Shown here piece after piece: positions 9,057-17,511 of a DNA stretch of 50,304 nt. The notes under the pieces are model-generated. The model was not told where the DNA came from and did not search any database. It saw only the letters and a program-made list of their open reading frames with translations. The DNA is taken from positions 1-50,304 of the forward strand of contig JAHDDY010000013.1 of NCBI GenBank assembly GCA_020629115.1, given 5' to 3'. Both the position numbers and the translations under genes were made by a program. Source of the DNA: Paracoccaceae bacterium. GTDB lineage: Bacteria; Pseudomonadota; Alphaproteobacteria; Rhodobacterales; Rhodobacteraceae. Position 1 is the first letter of the stretch. Each line of letters opens with the position of its first letter.

Positions 9057-9555
9057 TTCGAAACGTGTTCTGGTGGTGGCCGCGCCCTTCTACCGCGACA
9101 TCGCCGACATGCTGGTCCAGGGCTGCGTCGATCGGCTGGTCGAGGCGGGGATCGAGGCGGTCGTGACGGAGGTGCCCGGCGCGCTGGAACTGCCCGTCGC
9201 CATCCGCATCGCCGCCGATGGCGGGGGCTATGACGGCTACGTCGCCCTCGGCTGCGTCATCCGGGGCGAGACCTCGCATTACGACACGGTCGCGAACGAG
9301 AGCGCGCGGGGCATCATGTCCCTCGGCATCGACCGCGGGCTGGCCATCGGCAACGGCATCCTAACGGTCGAGAACGCGGGGCAGGCCCACGTGCGCGCGG
9401 ACCCGACCCAGAAGAATAAGGGTGCGGGTGCCGCCGACGCGTGCATCGCCCTGATGGGCATGCGCGACGGCGAGGCGCCGAGGCGCGACTCCAGCTTCCT
9501 GCCCGACTCCGAGCATATCCAGATGGCGGGCACGGCCATGCCGCGCGATGTCTGA
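9049..9555 (+). CDS. ribH: 6,7-dimethyl-8-ribityllumazine synthase
   Basis: 168 residues from ATG 9049, the first start after the upstream gene's last codons. RibH condenses 5-amino-6-ribitylaminouracil with 3,4-dihydroxy-2-butanone 4-phosphate. Typical elements are VLVVAAPFYRDIADMLVQG at the N-terminus, VPGALELPVAIRIA, ALGCVIRGETSHYDTVANE and GNGILTVENAGQA. The catalytic His (usually in the H-Y/F-D motif) is in SHYDTV. The C-terminal tail of about 35 residues (Asp/Ser/Met-rich) extends past the usual family end. It overlaps nusB by eight bases, so ribE-ribH-nusB is a tightly coupled unit. Confidence 0.94.
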   Translation: MLDSKRVLVVAAPFYRDIADMLVQGCVDRLVEAGIEAVVTEVPGALELPVAIRIAADGGGYDGYVALGCVIRGETSHYDTVANESARGIMSLGIDRGLAIGNGILTVENAGQAHVRADPTQKNKGAGAADACIALMGMRDGEAPRRDSSFLPDSEHIQMAGTAMPRDV

Positions 9556-10060
9556 CGGTCAGGCGACGGCGGCGAGCGCGCCGCACAAGCTCGACATCTC
9601 CCGCCGCGCCCGCTCCGCCGCGCGCCTCAACGGGGTGCAGGCGCTCTACCAGATGGAGATGACCGGCGCGACCTGGCAGAGCATCGCGGAGGAATTCCGC
9701 GACCACAGGGCCATCCAGCAGATCGACGATGCGGAGATCGCCAAGGCCGACCGGCGGCATTTCCGCAAGCTGCTCGAAGGCGCGGTGGCGGAACAGGCGC
9801 GCATCGACCGGGCGGTGAACGGCGTCCTGAAGGACGGCTGGCCCCTGCGCCGCATCGACCCGACGCTCCGCGCCCTCTTCCGCGCCGCCGGATCGGAATT
9901 CTTGACAATGCCCAAGGTACCACCCAAGGTTGTCATCAACGAGTATGTAGAGGTCGCGAAAGCCTTCTTCGAGGCGGAGGAGACGCGCTTCGCCAACGCG
10001 GTCCTCGACGCGCTCTACCGCGAATTGCGGCCCGATCCGCCGCCCGAACCGGAACCCTGA
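9548..10060 (+). CDS. nusB: Transcription antitermination protein NusB
   Basis: 170 residues. NusB with NusE (ribosomal protein S10) binds boxA RNA and supports rRNA antitermination. The all-helical fold shows the hallmarks ARLNGVQALYQMEMTG near residue 25-40, then LLEGAVAEQARIDRAV, LKDGWPLRRIDPTLRALFR, PPKVVINEYVEVAKAFF and TRFANAVLDALYREL. The N-terminal 20 residues are a polar extension seen in alphaproteobacteria. It overlaps ribH by eight bases and is followed two bases later by an MFS gene, so all belong to one transcript. Confidence 0.95.
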   Translation: MSDGQATAASAPHKLDISRRARSAARLNGVQALYQMEMTGATWQSIAEEFRDHRAIQQIDDAEIAKADRRHFRKLLEGAVAEQARIDRAVNGVLKDGWPLRRIDPTLRALFRAAGSEFLTMPKVPPKVVINEYVEVAKAFFEAEETRFANAVLDALYRELRPDPPPEPEP

Positions 10061-10062
10061 CC

Positions 10063-11295
10063 ATGACAGACGCCGCCAGCAGTGCCGCCGACGTTCCGAA
10101 CCGCCCCCGGGCCGTTCGCAACGTGGCCGTGCTGGCGACGATGAGCGCGTTCCAGGGCGCGCAGATGCCGGTCTACATCATCCTCGGCGGCCTCGCCGGG
10201 GCCATCCTCGCCGACGACAAGGCCTGGGCCACCCTGCCCGTCGCCTGTTCCATGCTGGGCGGCATGGCGACCGCCCTGCCCATGTCGCTCTTCATGGGTC
10301 GGTTCGGGCGCAAGGCCGGGTTCTGGCTGGGCAGCGTATTGGCCATGCTCGGCGGCATCCTGTCGGCGCTGGCCATGTTGCGCGGGGATTTCTGGCTTTT
10401 GTGCCTCGGCTACATCTTCGCAGGCGTCTATCAGTCGACGCAGAACTATTTCCGCTTCGCCGCGACCGATACCGCGCCCGAGGATTTCAAGCCCAAGGCC
10501 ATCTCGCTGGTGCTGGCGGGGGGGCTGGTCGCGGCGCTCCTGAGCGCGGAGATCGTGACGCGGACCGAAGGGGTGTTCTCCGCCGTGCCCTTCGTCGGGG
10601 CCTTCGCATTCCTCGTCGTGCCCAACCTCGTGGGCATCGTGCTGACCTTCTTCCTCGATTTGCCGGCACCGACACGGAAGGATGCCAAGGTTCCCGCCCG
10701 GCCCTGGCGCGAGATCCTGCGCGACCGGAACATTCCCGTCGCCATGGTCTGCGCGATGTTCGTCTACGGGACGATGACCCTGACCATGACCTCGACCCCG
10801 CTGGCCATGGTCGCCTGCGGCTTCGGCACGCCGGACGCGGCGGACGTGGTGCGCTGGCACGTGGTCGCGATGTTCGCGCCCAGCTTCTTCACCGGCTCCA
10901 TCATCGCGCGGGTCGGCCCGCGTCCGGTCATCGCCGTCGGGCTGGTGCTGCTGCTTGCATGCTCAGCCGTGGCCCTGAGCGGGATCGAGCTGCACGACTT
11001 CTACATCGCCCTGATCCTCTTGGGGGTCGGCTGGAACTTCGGCTTCGTCGGGGCGACGAGCCTGCTCGCCGCCCATAACCGCCCCGCCGATCGCGCCAAG
11101 GTGCAGGGGGTAAACGATTTCCTCGTCATGGGCACCATGACGGCGGCCGCGCTCGGCTCGGGCGGGCTGATGGCGTCGGGGGGATGGTCCTTCGTCGTGA
11201 CGGCCGTCACCCTTCCGGTCGCCATCGCCGCGCTGGCGCTGGCCTACGGCGCCGTCAACGCCCGGCGCGCGGCCATGCCGGGCCATGCGACCTGA
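10063..11295 (+). CDS. MFS transporter
   Basis: 410 residues with about 12 hydrophobic helices and the cytoplasmic loop motif FMGRFGRKAGFWLGS between helices 2 and 3, which is the MFS signature region. The substrate is unknown. The N-terminal tail (MTDAASSAADVPNRPRAVRN) is soluble. The long central loop around residues 200-225 carries LPAPTRKDAKVPARPWREIL. It begins two bases after nusB and overlaps the next gene by eleven bases, so it is cotranscribed with the riboflavin genes. A role in flavin or amino-acid export would be guesswork. Confidence 0.88.
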   Translation: MTDAASSAADVPNRPRAVRNVAVLATMSAFQGAQMPVYIILGGLAGAILADDKAWATLPVACSMLGGMATALPMSLFMGRFGRKAGFWLGSVLAMLGGILSALAMLRGDFWLLCLGYIFAGVYQSTQNYFRFAATDTAPEDFKPKAISLVLAGGLVAALLSAEIVTRTEGVFSAVPFVGAFAFLVVPNLVGIVLTFFLDLPAPTRKDAKVPARPWREILRDRNIPVAMVCAMFVYGTMTLTMTSTPLAMVACGFGTPDAADVVRWHVVAMFAPSFFTGSIIARVGPRPVIAVGLVLLLACSAVALSGIELHDFYIALILLGVGWNFGFVGATSLLAAHNRPADRAKVQGVNDFLVMGTMTAAALGSGGLMASGGWSFVVTAVTLPVAIAALALAYGAVNARRAAMPGHAT

Positions 11296-12148
11296 TCCGG
11301 AGCGCATCGTCTGGCTGAACGGGCGATTCGTCCCGGCGGACGAGGCGCGGGTGTCGATCTTCGATCGGGGGCTGCTGTTCTCGGATGCCGTCTACGAGGG
11401 CATCGGCATCCTCGACGGGCAGATGATCGACGCGCCCGTCCACATGGCCCGCCTGCGCCGCTCGCTCGGCGAACTGGGCATTCCCGAACCGATGGACGAG
11501 GCGACGCTGCACGCCGCCCTGACACGACTCATCGCGGAAAATCTGGTCACCGAAGGCTTCCTCTATCTGCACGTCACGCGCGGGGTGGCCGAGCGCGACT
11601 ACGTGCCGCCCGAGGGGCTGACCCCCACCGTCTTCGCCTTCACCCAGGCCCATCCCGCGCCGCTGGCAGACCGCCCGCCCGTCCCCGTGCGCCTGACCTC
11701 GCATCCCGACCTGCGCTGGGCGCGGCGGGATATCAAGACCTCGAACCTGCTCGGACAGGTCCTCGCCAAGCGCGCCGCCGCGCAGGCCGGATCGGACGAG
11801 GCGCTGATGGTGGACGTGGAGGGGTACGTGACCGAGGGCGGCTGCACGAGCTTCTTCATCGTGAAGGACCGCGTCATCGTCGCCCGGCCCGTCACGCATG
11901 ACATCCTGAACGGCGTTACACGCCGCGCGATGCTCGTCGTGGCCAAGCGCGAGGGCTATCGCATCGAGACCCGCCGCATCACCCTGGCCGAGGCCTGCGC
12001 CGCCGACGAGGCCTTCGTCACCAGCGCGTCGAGCTACATCGAGCCGGTCTCGCATATCGACGGAGTGGCCATCGGAGCGGACGCTCCCGGCCCCGTCACC
12101 CGCCACCTGCGCGCCGAATATCTGCGACGGGTTCGCACCTCAACCTGA
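11285..12148 (+). CDS. dat: D-amino-acid transaminase (class IV PLP enzyme)
   Basis: 287 residues, the normal length for fold-type IV aminotransferases. Lys151 in RRDIKTSNLLGQVLAKR is the PLP-binding lysine and matches the D-amino-acid transaminase context better than BCAT. VTEGGCTSFFIVKDR and TSASSYIEPVSHIDG are the cofactor phosphate- and substrate-loop segments, and SIFDRGLLFSDAVYEG is the N-terminal class IV motif. The enzyme interconverts D-amino acids and 2-oxo acids, supplying D-Ala/D-Glu for the cell wall or degrading D-amino acids. An aminodeoxychorismate lyase or branched-chain enzyme is less likely. It is the last gene of the nrdR operon, followed by a terminator. Confidence 0.85.
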   Translation: MRPDPERIVWLNGRFVPADEARVSIFDRGLLFSDAVYEGIGILDGQMIDAPVHMARLRRSLGELGIPEPMDEATLHAALTRLIAENLVTEGFLYLHVTRGVAERDYVPPEGLTPTVFAFTQAHPAPLADRPPVPVRLTSHPDLRWARRDIKTSNLLGQVLAKRAAAQAGSDEALMVDVEGYVTEGGCTSFFIVKDRVIVARPVTHDILNGVTRRAMLVVAKREGYRIETRRITLAEACAADEAFVTSASSYIEPVSHIDGVAIGADAPGPVTRHLRAEYLRRVRTST

Positions 12149-12175
12149 GGCGGAAGACAGGGTTGGGGACTTTTT
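12138..12175 (+). terminator. Rho-independent terminator of the nrdR-rib-nusB-MFS-dat operon
   Basis: Nine paired bases (12138-12146 with 12160-12168, including two G-U pairs) form a stem over a 13-base loop, and TTTTT follows at 12171-12175. The stem overlaps the last codons of the transaminase gene. This is a conventional layout for the end of a transcript. Confidence 0.6.
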
Positions 12176-12387
12176 AAGGAAGAATCGCCATTATCCAACT
12201 TGATTAGGTAATTGAGAGAAGCACGCAGCGGTATACGCTTTCTCGAACTGCCCGAACGACCCGGATTATGACAACTTTCGATTGTACGAACGTCGAACCG
12301 ACCATGACCCGGCCCAAGTGTCGCTTGTTCCGGTGACGGCGTGAGCGCTACATGGAAACCGACCGAAGCCACGGCCAGGACAGACGC

Positions 12388-12936
12388 ATGACCGCCGACG
12401 CCGAAATCAACGATCTGCTGCGCATGACGGCGACGGGCGACCGCGCCGCCTTTCGCCTGCTCTACGACCGCGCCGCGCCCAAGCTGTTCGGCATCGCGCT
12501 GAAGATCTGCCGCGACCGGACGCTGGCCGAGGATGTGCTCCAAGAGGCGTTTGCCGATATCTGGCACCGGGCGAGCCGGTTCGATTCCCGGCGCGGCGAT
12601 GCGGGGGCCTGGCTCGCCGTCATCGCCCGCAACCGCGCGGTGGACGCCCTGCGGCGGCAGGGACGGGGCGTCATGGGCGCGACCCGGCACGAGGGGAGCG
12701 GCGCCGTCGAGGATGCCGCCGATCCGGCGATGACGGACGATGGCGGGGTGGACTACCTGACCCTCGTCGACTGCCTCGGCCGGCTCGACGAACGCCAACG
12801 CGATCTGGTGCTGCGCGCGTACTACCGGGGGGAGACCCGCGAGGAACTGGCACGTGCTTTCGATACTCCCGTGAACACCGTCAAGACCTGGCTTCGCCGG
12901 GGCCTGCTGACGCTGCGCACCTGTCTGGACGAGTAG
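12388..12936 (+). CDS. ECF-type RNA polymerase sigma factor
   Basis: 182 residues from ATG 12388, preceded by CCAGGA at a suitable distance. ATG 12352 in frame would add twelve polar residues. Region 2 (about residues 10-80) includes LLYDRAAPKLFGIALKICRD, EDVLQEAFADIWHRA and GAWLAVIARNRAVDALRR. Region 4 (about 125-180) includes LDERQRDLVLRAYYRGETRE and PVNTVKTWLRRGLLTLR, the helix-turn-helix. The next gene, five bases later, is a membrane-anchored anti-sigma factor, so release of this sigma factor is probably triggered from outside the cytoplasm. The regulon is unknown. The 239-base upstream gap is AT-rich and should hold an autoregulated promoter that I could not define. Confidence 0.92.
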   Translation: MTADAEINDLLRMTATGDRAAFRLLYDRAAPKLFGIALKICRDRTLAEDVLQEAFADIWHRASRFDSRRGDAGAWLAVIARNRAVDALRRQGRGVMGATRHEGSGAVEDAADPAMTDDGGVDYLTLVDCLGRLDERQRDLVLRAYYRGETREELARAFDTPVNTVKTWLRRGLLTLRTCLDE

Positions 12937-12941
12937 GGACC

Positions 12942-13598
12942 ATGGGCAAGGAACGCGATCTGGATGCCGCCGAGCGGGCGCTCGGCACCCTGCCCCGCAA
13001 GGGCGAGACGCCGAAGGGGCGGCGCGAGCGGGAGGCGTGGGAGCAACGCCTCGCCACGCTGCTGCGCCCCGTCGAGCCGGTCGCGCCGCCGCCGGGCCTC
13101 TTCGCGCGCATTTCCGAGCATCTGGGGCATCACGAGACGCGGCGGGAGCTGGCGCGCAGCCGGCGTACGACCCGTCGCTGGCAGGGGATCGCGGCGCTCG
13201 CCGGTCTGACCGTCGCGGGGCTGGCGGCCCTGCTGCTCCTGCCGACCCTTGCCCCTGACGAGCCGCGCGCGCGCCTGATCGCCGTGGTTGCCTCCGACGA
13301 GACGGGGGAGGCGGCGATGGTCGTCACCCTCGATGCGGACGCGAACGCGGCGACCATCGTGCCGACCGGCGCGCGGGCACCCGACGGGCGGGCGTTCGAG
13401 ATGTGGTACCTGCCCGCCGACGGCTCCCCGCCGGTCTCGCTGGGCCTGCTGCCCGCCGGTCCCGTCGCGGCGCAGGCGCTCGACGCGACCCCCGCTCCGG
13501 GCGACGCCTTCGCCATCAGCGTGGAGGCCCCCGGCGGTTCGGCGACCGGCCTGCCGACGGATGCGCGCTATTCGGGGCGGGTGGAGGCTATGGAGTGA
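12942..13598 (+). CDS. Membrane anti-sigma factor, RskA family
   Basis: 218 residues. The N-terminal cytoplasmic part (about 1-78) is charged and should bind the ECF sigma factor. A single membrane helix spans about residues 82-102 (IAALAGLTVAGLAALLLLPT). The periplasmic C-terminal domain has the anti-sigma-K (RskA) pattern AAMVVTLDADANAATIVPTG, AFEMWYLPADGSPPVSLGLL and AFAISVEAPGGSATGLP. It follows the sigma gene by five bases. I see no zinc-binding HxxxCxxC motif, so it is not of the ZAS type. The gene ends just before a perfect hairpin. Confidence 0.87.
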   Translation: MGKERDLDAAERALGTLPRKGETPKGRREREAWEQRLATLLRPVEPVAPPPGLFARISEHLGHHETRRELARSRRTTRRWQGIAALAGLTVAGLAALLLLPTLAPDEPRARLIAVVASDETGEAAMVVTLDADANAATIVPTGARAPDGRAFEMWYLPADGSPPVSLGLLPAGPVAAQALDATPAPGDAFAISVEAPGGSATGLPTDARYSGRVEAME

Positions 13599-13602
13599 TA
13601 CG

Positions 13603-13625
13603 GACGGTCATGGGCAATGACCGTC
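13603..13625 (+). terminator. Hairpin closing the sigma/anti-sigma transcript
   Basis: GACGGTCAT and ATGACCGTC form a perfect nine-base stem with a five-base loop, four bases after the anti-sigma stop. No T-tract follows, so termination or only mRNA end protection is possible. A second small hairpin, GGGCAC-GCG-GTGCCC, lies at 13685-13699 just beyond the bamE stop on the other strand. Confidence 0.5.
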
Positions 13626-13704
13626 TCCATCCGTCCCCGCTGCCGCGGATGCCTCGGGTCGCAACGTGACGCAAGGCTGGTCCGGGGCACGCGGTGCCCT
13701 TCCG

Positions 13705-14178
13705 TCAGAACGGTGACGCGACCGGGCCGCCACCGCCCGTGATCTGGTCCGGCGTGATGCGGCCCACATTCCCGAGAAGCTGCTGCAGGAAGGTCAGGCG
13801 CTTGCCCCGGGTCGGGGTCGTGCGGGTCACGAGGTCGACCACGCGCCCGTCCTGAAGCCCGTAGCGGTCGACCGAGCGCACCACCCCGTCGGCATCGAAG
13901 GCGAGCACGAGGACCTGCTGGTCGATCGGCTTCGGCGCGAGGAACAGCTCCGTCTCCGTCGTGCGGGAGATGTAGTACCACTCGTCGTTCTCGAAGGTCG
14001 CCGTCGTGCCGGGCCGCCCGATCTTGGCCACCACGTCCGCGCGGCCGTCCTCGCCGACCTGGATGCGCTGAACATAGGTGTCGGCCGGCACGTAGCCATG
14101 GGTCTGGCGCACCGGCTCGCAGGCCGAGAGCGCGATGGCGCTAGCCAGCAGCGCGGAGAGGGGGGCGAGTCGGGTCAT
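13705..14178 (-). CDS. bamE: Outer-membrane assembly lipoprotein BamE
   Basis: 157 residues. BamE is a small lipoprotein of the beta-barrel assembly machine. The signal peptide ends in a lipobox, LSAC, with Cys20 as the lipidation site. The BamE/SmpA domain follows: VQRIQVGEDGRADVVAKIGRP is the start of the conserved fold, then FENDEWYYISRTTETELFLAP and VLVLAFDADGVVRSVDRYGL. The C-terminal extension (LTFLQQLLGNVGRITPDQI) is usual in alphaproteobacteria. It is divergent from yceD with a 91-base gap, the arrangement seen in many Rhodobacterales. Confidence 0.94.
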   Translation of the reverse strand: MTRLAPLSALLASAIALSACEPVRQTHGYVPADTYVQRIQVGEDGRADVVAKIGRPGTTATFENDEWYYISRTTETELFLAPKPIDQQVLVLAFDADGVVRSVDRYGLQDGRVVDLVTRTTPTRGKRLTFLQQLLGNVGRITPDQITGGGGPVASPF

Positions 14179-14269
14179 GCGGATCGTCCTCCGGCGTATC
14201 GACGTTTTCCCGTCCGGGACTATCCTCTTGCGGGCCAGAGTTCAAGCATCCGCATAGGAAAGCGTCGCC

Positions 14270-14860
14270 ATGCCCGCCCCTGATTCTCCCGACACCGCCC
14301 TGTCCCGCCCCGTGGCCCTGGCCGACCTGACCGGCGCGTCGCAGCGATACGAGGGGAGCGCGACGGCTGAGGAATGCGCGGCGCTGGCCGCGCGGTTCGA
14401 CCTGCCGGAGGTGGGCGCGCTGTCCTGGCGGGTGACGAGCGCGCCGTGGCGGGGGGGCGTGCGCCTGTCGGGGCGGATCGAGGCGCGGGCGGTGCAGGAA
14501 TGCGGGGTGACGCTCGACCCGGTCCCCGCCGTCATCGACGAAAGCTTCGAGCGCGGCTTCCTGCCTGATGCCGAGCTGTTCGCCGAGGACAGTCCCGGCG
14601 CGGAGCACGAGATCGTCGCCGATCCCACGCTGGGGGAGATCCCCGAGCCGCTGACGGACCCGCTCGATATCGGCGCGGTGGTGGCCGAGGAATTCGGCAT
14701 GGCCCTCGACCCCTATCCCCGCAGGGAGGGGCTGGACGAGAACGCGGTCTACACCGCCCAGCCCGCGGGCGCCGAGCCGCTGACCGACGACGCGGTGAAG
14801 CCCTTCGCGGGCCTCGCCGATCTGGCGAAGCGCATGGGCGGGGAGAAGGACGGCGGGTAA
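14270..14860 (+). CDS. yceD: YceD/DUF177 family protein
   Basis: 196 residues. The DUF177 family includes the protein encoded just upstream of rpmF in most proteobacteria, with proposed links to 23S rRNA accumulation or maturation. Recognisable text includes SGRIEARAVQECGVTLDPV, with the single family cysteine, followed by the acidic stretch EPLTDPLDIGAVVAEEFGMALDPYPR, quoted here in shortened form (DPLDIGAVVAEEF, ALDPYPR). The C-terminus KPFAGLADLAKRMGG is the conserved tail. Start ATG 14270. It is followed after 105 bases by rpmF. Confidence 0.92.
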   Translation: MPAPDSPDTALSRPVALADLTGASQRYEGSATAEECAALAARFDLPEVGALSWRVTSAPWRGGVRLSGRIEARAVQECGVTLDPVPAVIDESFERGFLPDAELFAEDSPGAEHEIVADPTLGEIPEPLTDPLDIGAVVAEEFGMALDPYPRREGLDENAVYTAQPAGAEPLTDDAVKPFAGLADLAKRMGGEKDGG

Positions 14861-14872
14861 TGCGAAAAAGTG

Positions 14873-14900
14873 TTGTTTTCCGCCGCCGGATCGCTATTTT
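14873..14900 (+). promoter_or_regulatory. Candidate promoter for rpmF
   Basis: TTGTTT at 14873-14878 and TATTTT at 14895-14900, with a 16-base spacer, lie in an unusually AT-rich pocket about 65 bases before the rpmF start. Agreement with the housekeeping consensus is moderate. It would drive rpmF and possibly plsX-fabH. Confidence 0.4.
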
Positions 14901-14965
14901 CGCGCCCTCGAACAGATACCCCGGAGACGCGCCTGGCATGGGTGCCCGCTCAGAAGGAATCCGAC

Positions 14966-15172
14966 ATGGCAGTCCCTAAGTCAAAGATCACGCGCTCCAA
15001 GCGCGGCATGCGCCGTTCGCATGATGCGCTGGCGGCCCCCGCCTATGCCGAATGCGACAACTGCGGCGAGCTGAAGCGCCCGCACCACGTCTGCACCGCG
15101 TGCGGCCATTACCGCGACCGCGAGGTCGTCGCCCAGGTCGAGCAGGATTACGACGACGACGAAGCGGCATAG
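14966..15172 (+). CDS. rpmF: Large-subunit ribosomal protein bL32
   Basis: 68 residues from ATG 14966 behind AGAAGGAAT. The start [20 protein letters not shown] is the bL32 N-terminus. A zinc ribbon is formed by Cys30, Cys33, Cys43 and Cys46 ([24 protein letters not shown]), so this is the zinc-containing (C+) form. The acidic tail DYDDDEAA ends the protein. It heads the conserved rpmF-plsX-fabH arrangement, although the gap to plsX is 185 bases and contains a long inverted repeat. Confidence 0.97.
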   Translation: MAVPKSKITRSKRGMRRSHDALAAPAYAECDNCGELKRPHHVCTACGHYRDREVVAQVEQDYDDDEAA

Positions 15173-15187
15173 ACACCGCCCCGTCCG

Positions 15188-15269
15188 GTGTGCGAGACAG
15201 GATGACGACGGCCCGCCAAGGCGTTCCCTGCTCGGGCTGACGACCTACGGTGTGGCGGGTCTCGCGCAC
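15188..15269 (+). repeat. Long inverted repeat in the rpmF-plsX gap
   Basis: The arms GTGTGCGAGAC (15188-15198) and GTCTCGCGCAC (15259-15269) pair over eleven bases with one G-U pair. Inside them CCCGCCA (15212-15218) pairs with TGGCGGG (15253-15259), sharing one base with the outer arm. GCCCG (15211-15215) could alternatively pair with CGGGC (15233-15237). The transcript between rpmF and plsX should therefore be strongly structured. It could be an attenuator, an mRNA processing site or a degenerate palindromic repeat element. Confidence 0.5.
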
Positions 15270-15357
15270 GTCCCGCTGGGATTGAGCCTCGGCGAGAGGT
15301 AGCGCAACCCGCCCTTCCGTCGGCGCAAGGTGCTACAGCGAGAGAGACGGACCCGCG

Positions 15358-16422
15358 ATGGGCCATGGAATCACCCTTTCGATCGATGCGATGGGCGGCG
15401 ACCACGCCCCCGACAGCGTGATCGACGGCATCGCGCGCCGGGCGAAGCAGGACCCGGATATCCGCTTCCTCCTCCACGGCGACACCGACGCCATCGAAAA
15501 GCGCCTCGCCAAGCGCAGGGTGCTCGACGGGCGTTTCGAGATACGCCACAGCGACGACGTGATCGAGATGGACGCCAAGCCCTCCGTCGCTGTACGGCGC
15601 GGGCGGCAGTCGAGCCTGTGGCGCGCGCTCGAATCGGTGCGGGACGGCGAGGCCTCGGCGATGGTCTCCGCCGGCAATACCGGCGCGATGATGGCAATGG
15701 CCCTCTTCTGCCTGCGCCGCGCGCCCGGCGTCGACCGCCCCGCCATCGCCGCCCTCTGGCCAACCAACGGCCCTCACGACCATTGCATCGTGCTCGACAT
15801 GGGCGCGGACGTGCGCGCCGACGCCGCCGATCTGGCGAAATACGCCGTGATGGGGTCCGAATACGCCCGCATCGCCCTCGGGGCCGAGCTTCCCCGTGTG
15901 GCCGTGCTCAACGTCGGCATCGAGGACAACAAGGGCCGCCCGGAGGTCAAGGAGGCCGCCGAGGCCCTGCGCGCCATGGTCGAGCGTCCCGGTTGCAGCT
16001 TCAGCTTCGAGGGGTTCATCGAGGCCAACGCCATCACGACCGGACAGGCCGACGTGGTCGTGACCGACGGTTTCACTGGCAACGTCGCGCTCAAATCCGC
16101 CGAAGGCACCGCCCGCTTCGTCGGCGACCATCTGCGCGGCGCGTTCGAGCACGACTGGAGCAGCCGCCTCGCCGCCCTCTTCGCCATGGCTTCCCTGCGC
16201 CGCCTCAAGCGCCGGATCGACCCGCGCCGGGTCAATGGCGGCGTGTTCCTCGGTCTCGACGGGCTGGCAGTGAAGAGCCACGGCTCGGCGGACGCCATCG
16301 GCTTCGCGGCGGCGGTCGAGCTGGCCGCCACCATGTCCCGCGCCGACGTCATTAAGCGCATCGCCTCGCAGCTCGCCGTCGCGCCCGCTGGGGAGAAGAC
16401 GCCGGACGGATCGGCGGCGTGA
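15358..16422 (+). CDS. plsX: Phosphate acyltransferase PlsX
   Basis: 354 residues. PlsX makes acyl-phosphate from acyl-ACP, the first committed step toward phosphatidic acid with PlsY. The N-terminus [20 protein letters not shown] is the family signature, followed by [20 protein letters not shown] and [20 protein letters not shown]. The C-terminus is [18 protein letters not shown]. The start ATG 15358 lies behind GAGAGACGG. The stop overlaps the GTG start of fabH by four bases (GTGA), coupling phospholipid and fatty-acid initiation. Confidence 0.96.
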   Translation: MGHGITLSIDAMGGDHAPDSVIDGIARRAKQDPDIRFLLHGDTDAIEKRLAKRRVLDGRFEIRHSDDVIEMDAKPSVAVRRGRQSSLWRALESVRDGEASAMVSAGNTGAMMAMALFCLRRAPGVDRPAIAALWPTNGPHDHCIVLDMGADVRADAADLAKYAVMGSEYARIALGAELPRVAVLNVGIEDNKGRPEVKEAAEALRAMVERPGCSFSFEGFIEANAITTGQADVVVTDGFTGNVALKSAEGTARFVGDHLRGAFEHDWSSRLAALFAMASLRRLKRRIDPRRVNGGVFLGLDGLAVKSHGSADAIGFAAAVELAATMSRADVIKRIASQLAVAPAGEKTPDGSAA

Positions 16423-17396
16423 GCACGCGGCGCGCGGTTCCGGCGGGCATCGGCTCGTACCTGCCCGCGCAGATGGTCACCAACGAGGAACTGTCGAGGA
16501 CGGTCGACACCACCCACGACTGGATCGTCGAGCGCACCGGCATCCACCGCCGGCACATCGCCGCCGAGGGCGAGGCGACCTCCGACCTCGCGCTCCACGC
16601 CGCCCGCCGGGCGCTGGATCATGCGGGAATCGGCATCGGCGACATCGACCTCATCGTCCTCGCCACCGCCACCCCGGATCAGACCTTCCCCGCAACCGCC
16701 ACCCGCGTGCAGCAGGCCCTGGGTATGTCCCACGGCTTCGCCTTCGACGTTCAGGCGGTTTGCTCGGGATTCGTCTACGCCCTGTCGGTCGCGACCCAGT
16801 TCATCGAGACGGGCAAGGCGCGCGGCGCGCTCGTCATCGGCGCGGAGACCTTCTCGCGCATCCTCGACTGGTCGGATCGCAGCACCTGCGTCCTCTTCGG
16901 CGACGGGGCCGGGGCGCTGGTGCTGCGCGGAGAAGACGGTAATGGAAACAACGACGACCGGGGCGTTCTGAGTACGGAATTGCGCTCCGACGGCGCGCAT
17001 AACGCCGCCCTCTTCGTCGATGGCGGCCCCTCCACCACCGGCATCGCCGGGCACCTGCGCATGAACGGACGCGAGGTGTTCAAGCACGCCGTGCGCAACC
17101 TGGCCGAGATCGGCGAGGCGGCCCTGGAGAGCGCGGGACTGGCCGCATCCGACGTGCGCTGGATCGTCCCGCACCAGGCGAACGCCCGCATCATCGCCAG
17201 CACGGCGCAGAAGATGGGCGTCGACATGGAGCGCGTGATCGTCACGGTACAGGACCACGCCAACACCTCCGCCGCCTCCATCCCCCTCGCCCTCGACGTC
17301 GCCGTGCGGGACGGACGGGTGCGGCGGGGAGACCTTCTGCTGCTCGAAGCCATGGGTGGCGGATTCACCTGGGGCGGTGCCGTCCTGCGCTGGTGA
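16419..17396 (+). CDS. fabH: 3-oxoacyl-ACP synthase III (FabH)
   Basis: 325 residues with a GTG start inside the plsX stop. FabH condenses acetyl-CoA with malonyl-ACP to start fatty-acid synthesis. The catalytic triad is visible: Cys115 in [12 protein letters not shown], His252 in [12 protein letters not shown], and Asn282 in [11 protein letters not shown]. The N-terminal [14 protein letters not shown] and [12 protein letters not shown] are typical. The C-terminus [13 protein letters not shown] is the family end. The gap of 115 bases that follows carries a good promoter for ihfA. Confidence 0.96.
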   Translation: MSTRRAVPAGIGSYLPAQMVTNEELSRTVDTTHDWIVERTGIHRRHIAAEGEATSDLALHAARRALDHAGIGIGDIDLIVLATATPDQTFPATATRVQQALGMSHGFAFDVQAVCSGFVYALSVATQFIETGKARGALVIGAETFSRILDWSDRSTCVLFGDGAGALVLRGEDGNGNNDDRGVLSTELRSDGAHNAALFVDGGPSTTGIAGHLRMNGREVFKHAVRNLAEIGEAALESAGLAASDVRWIVPHQANARIIASTAQKMGVDMERVIVTVQDHANTSAASIPLALDVAVRDGRVRRGDLLLLEAMGGGFTWGGAVLRW

Positions 17397-17449
17397 CGAC
17401 GGGCTGTGGATAAACGCGGCGAACCGGAACCACTAAGCACCTTTGTCTA

Positions 17450-17478
17450 TTGACTCTTTTCGCCGGTTCACGAATAGT
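17450..17478 (+). promoter_or_regulatory. Candidate promoter of ihfA
   Basis: TTGACT at 17450-17455 and AATAGT at 17473-17478 are separated by 17 bases, a good match to a housekeeping promoter about 34 bases before the ihfA ATG. An interrupted inverted repeat GAACCGG (17421-17427) / CCGGTTC (17463-17469) brackets the -35 region and could be a regulator site. Confidence 0.5.
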
Positions 17479-17511
17479 TTGACGACGTGAACGGGGGGAG
17501 CGAGTGCTGCG

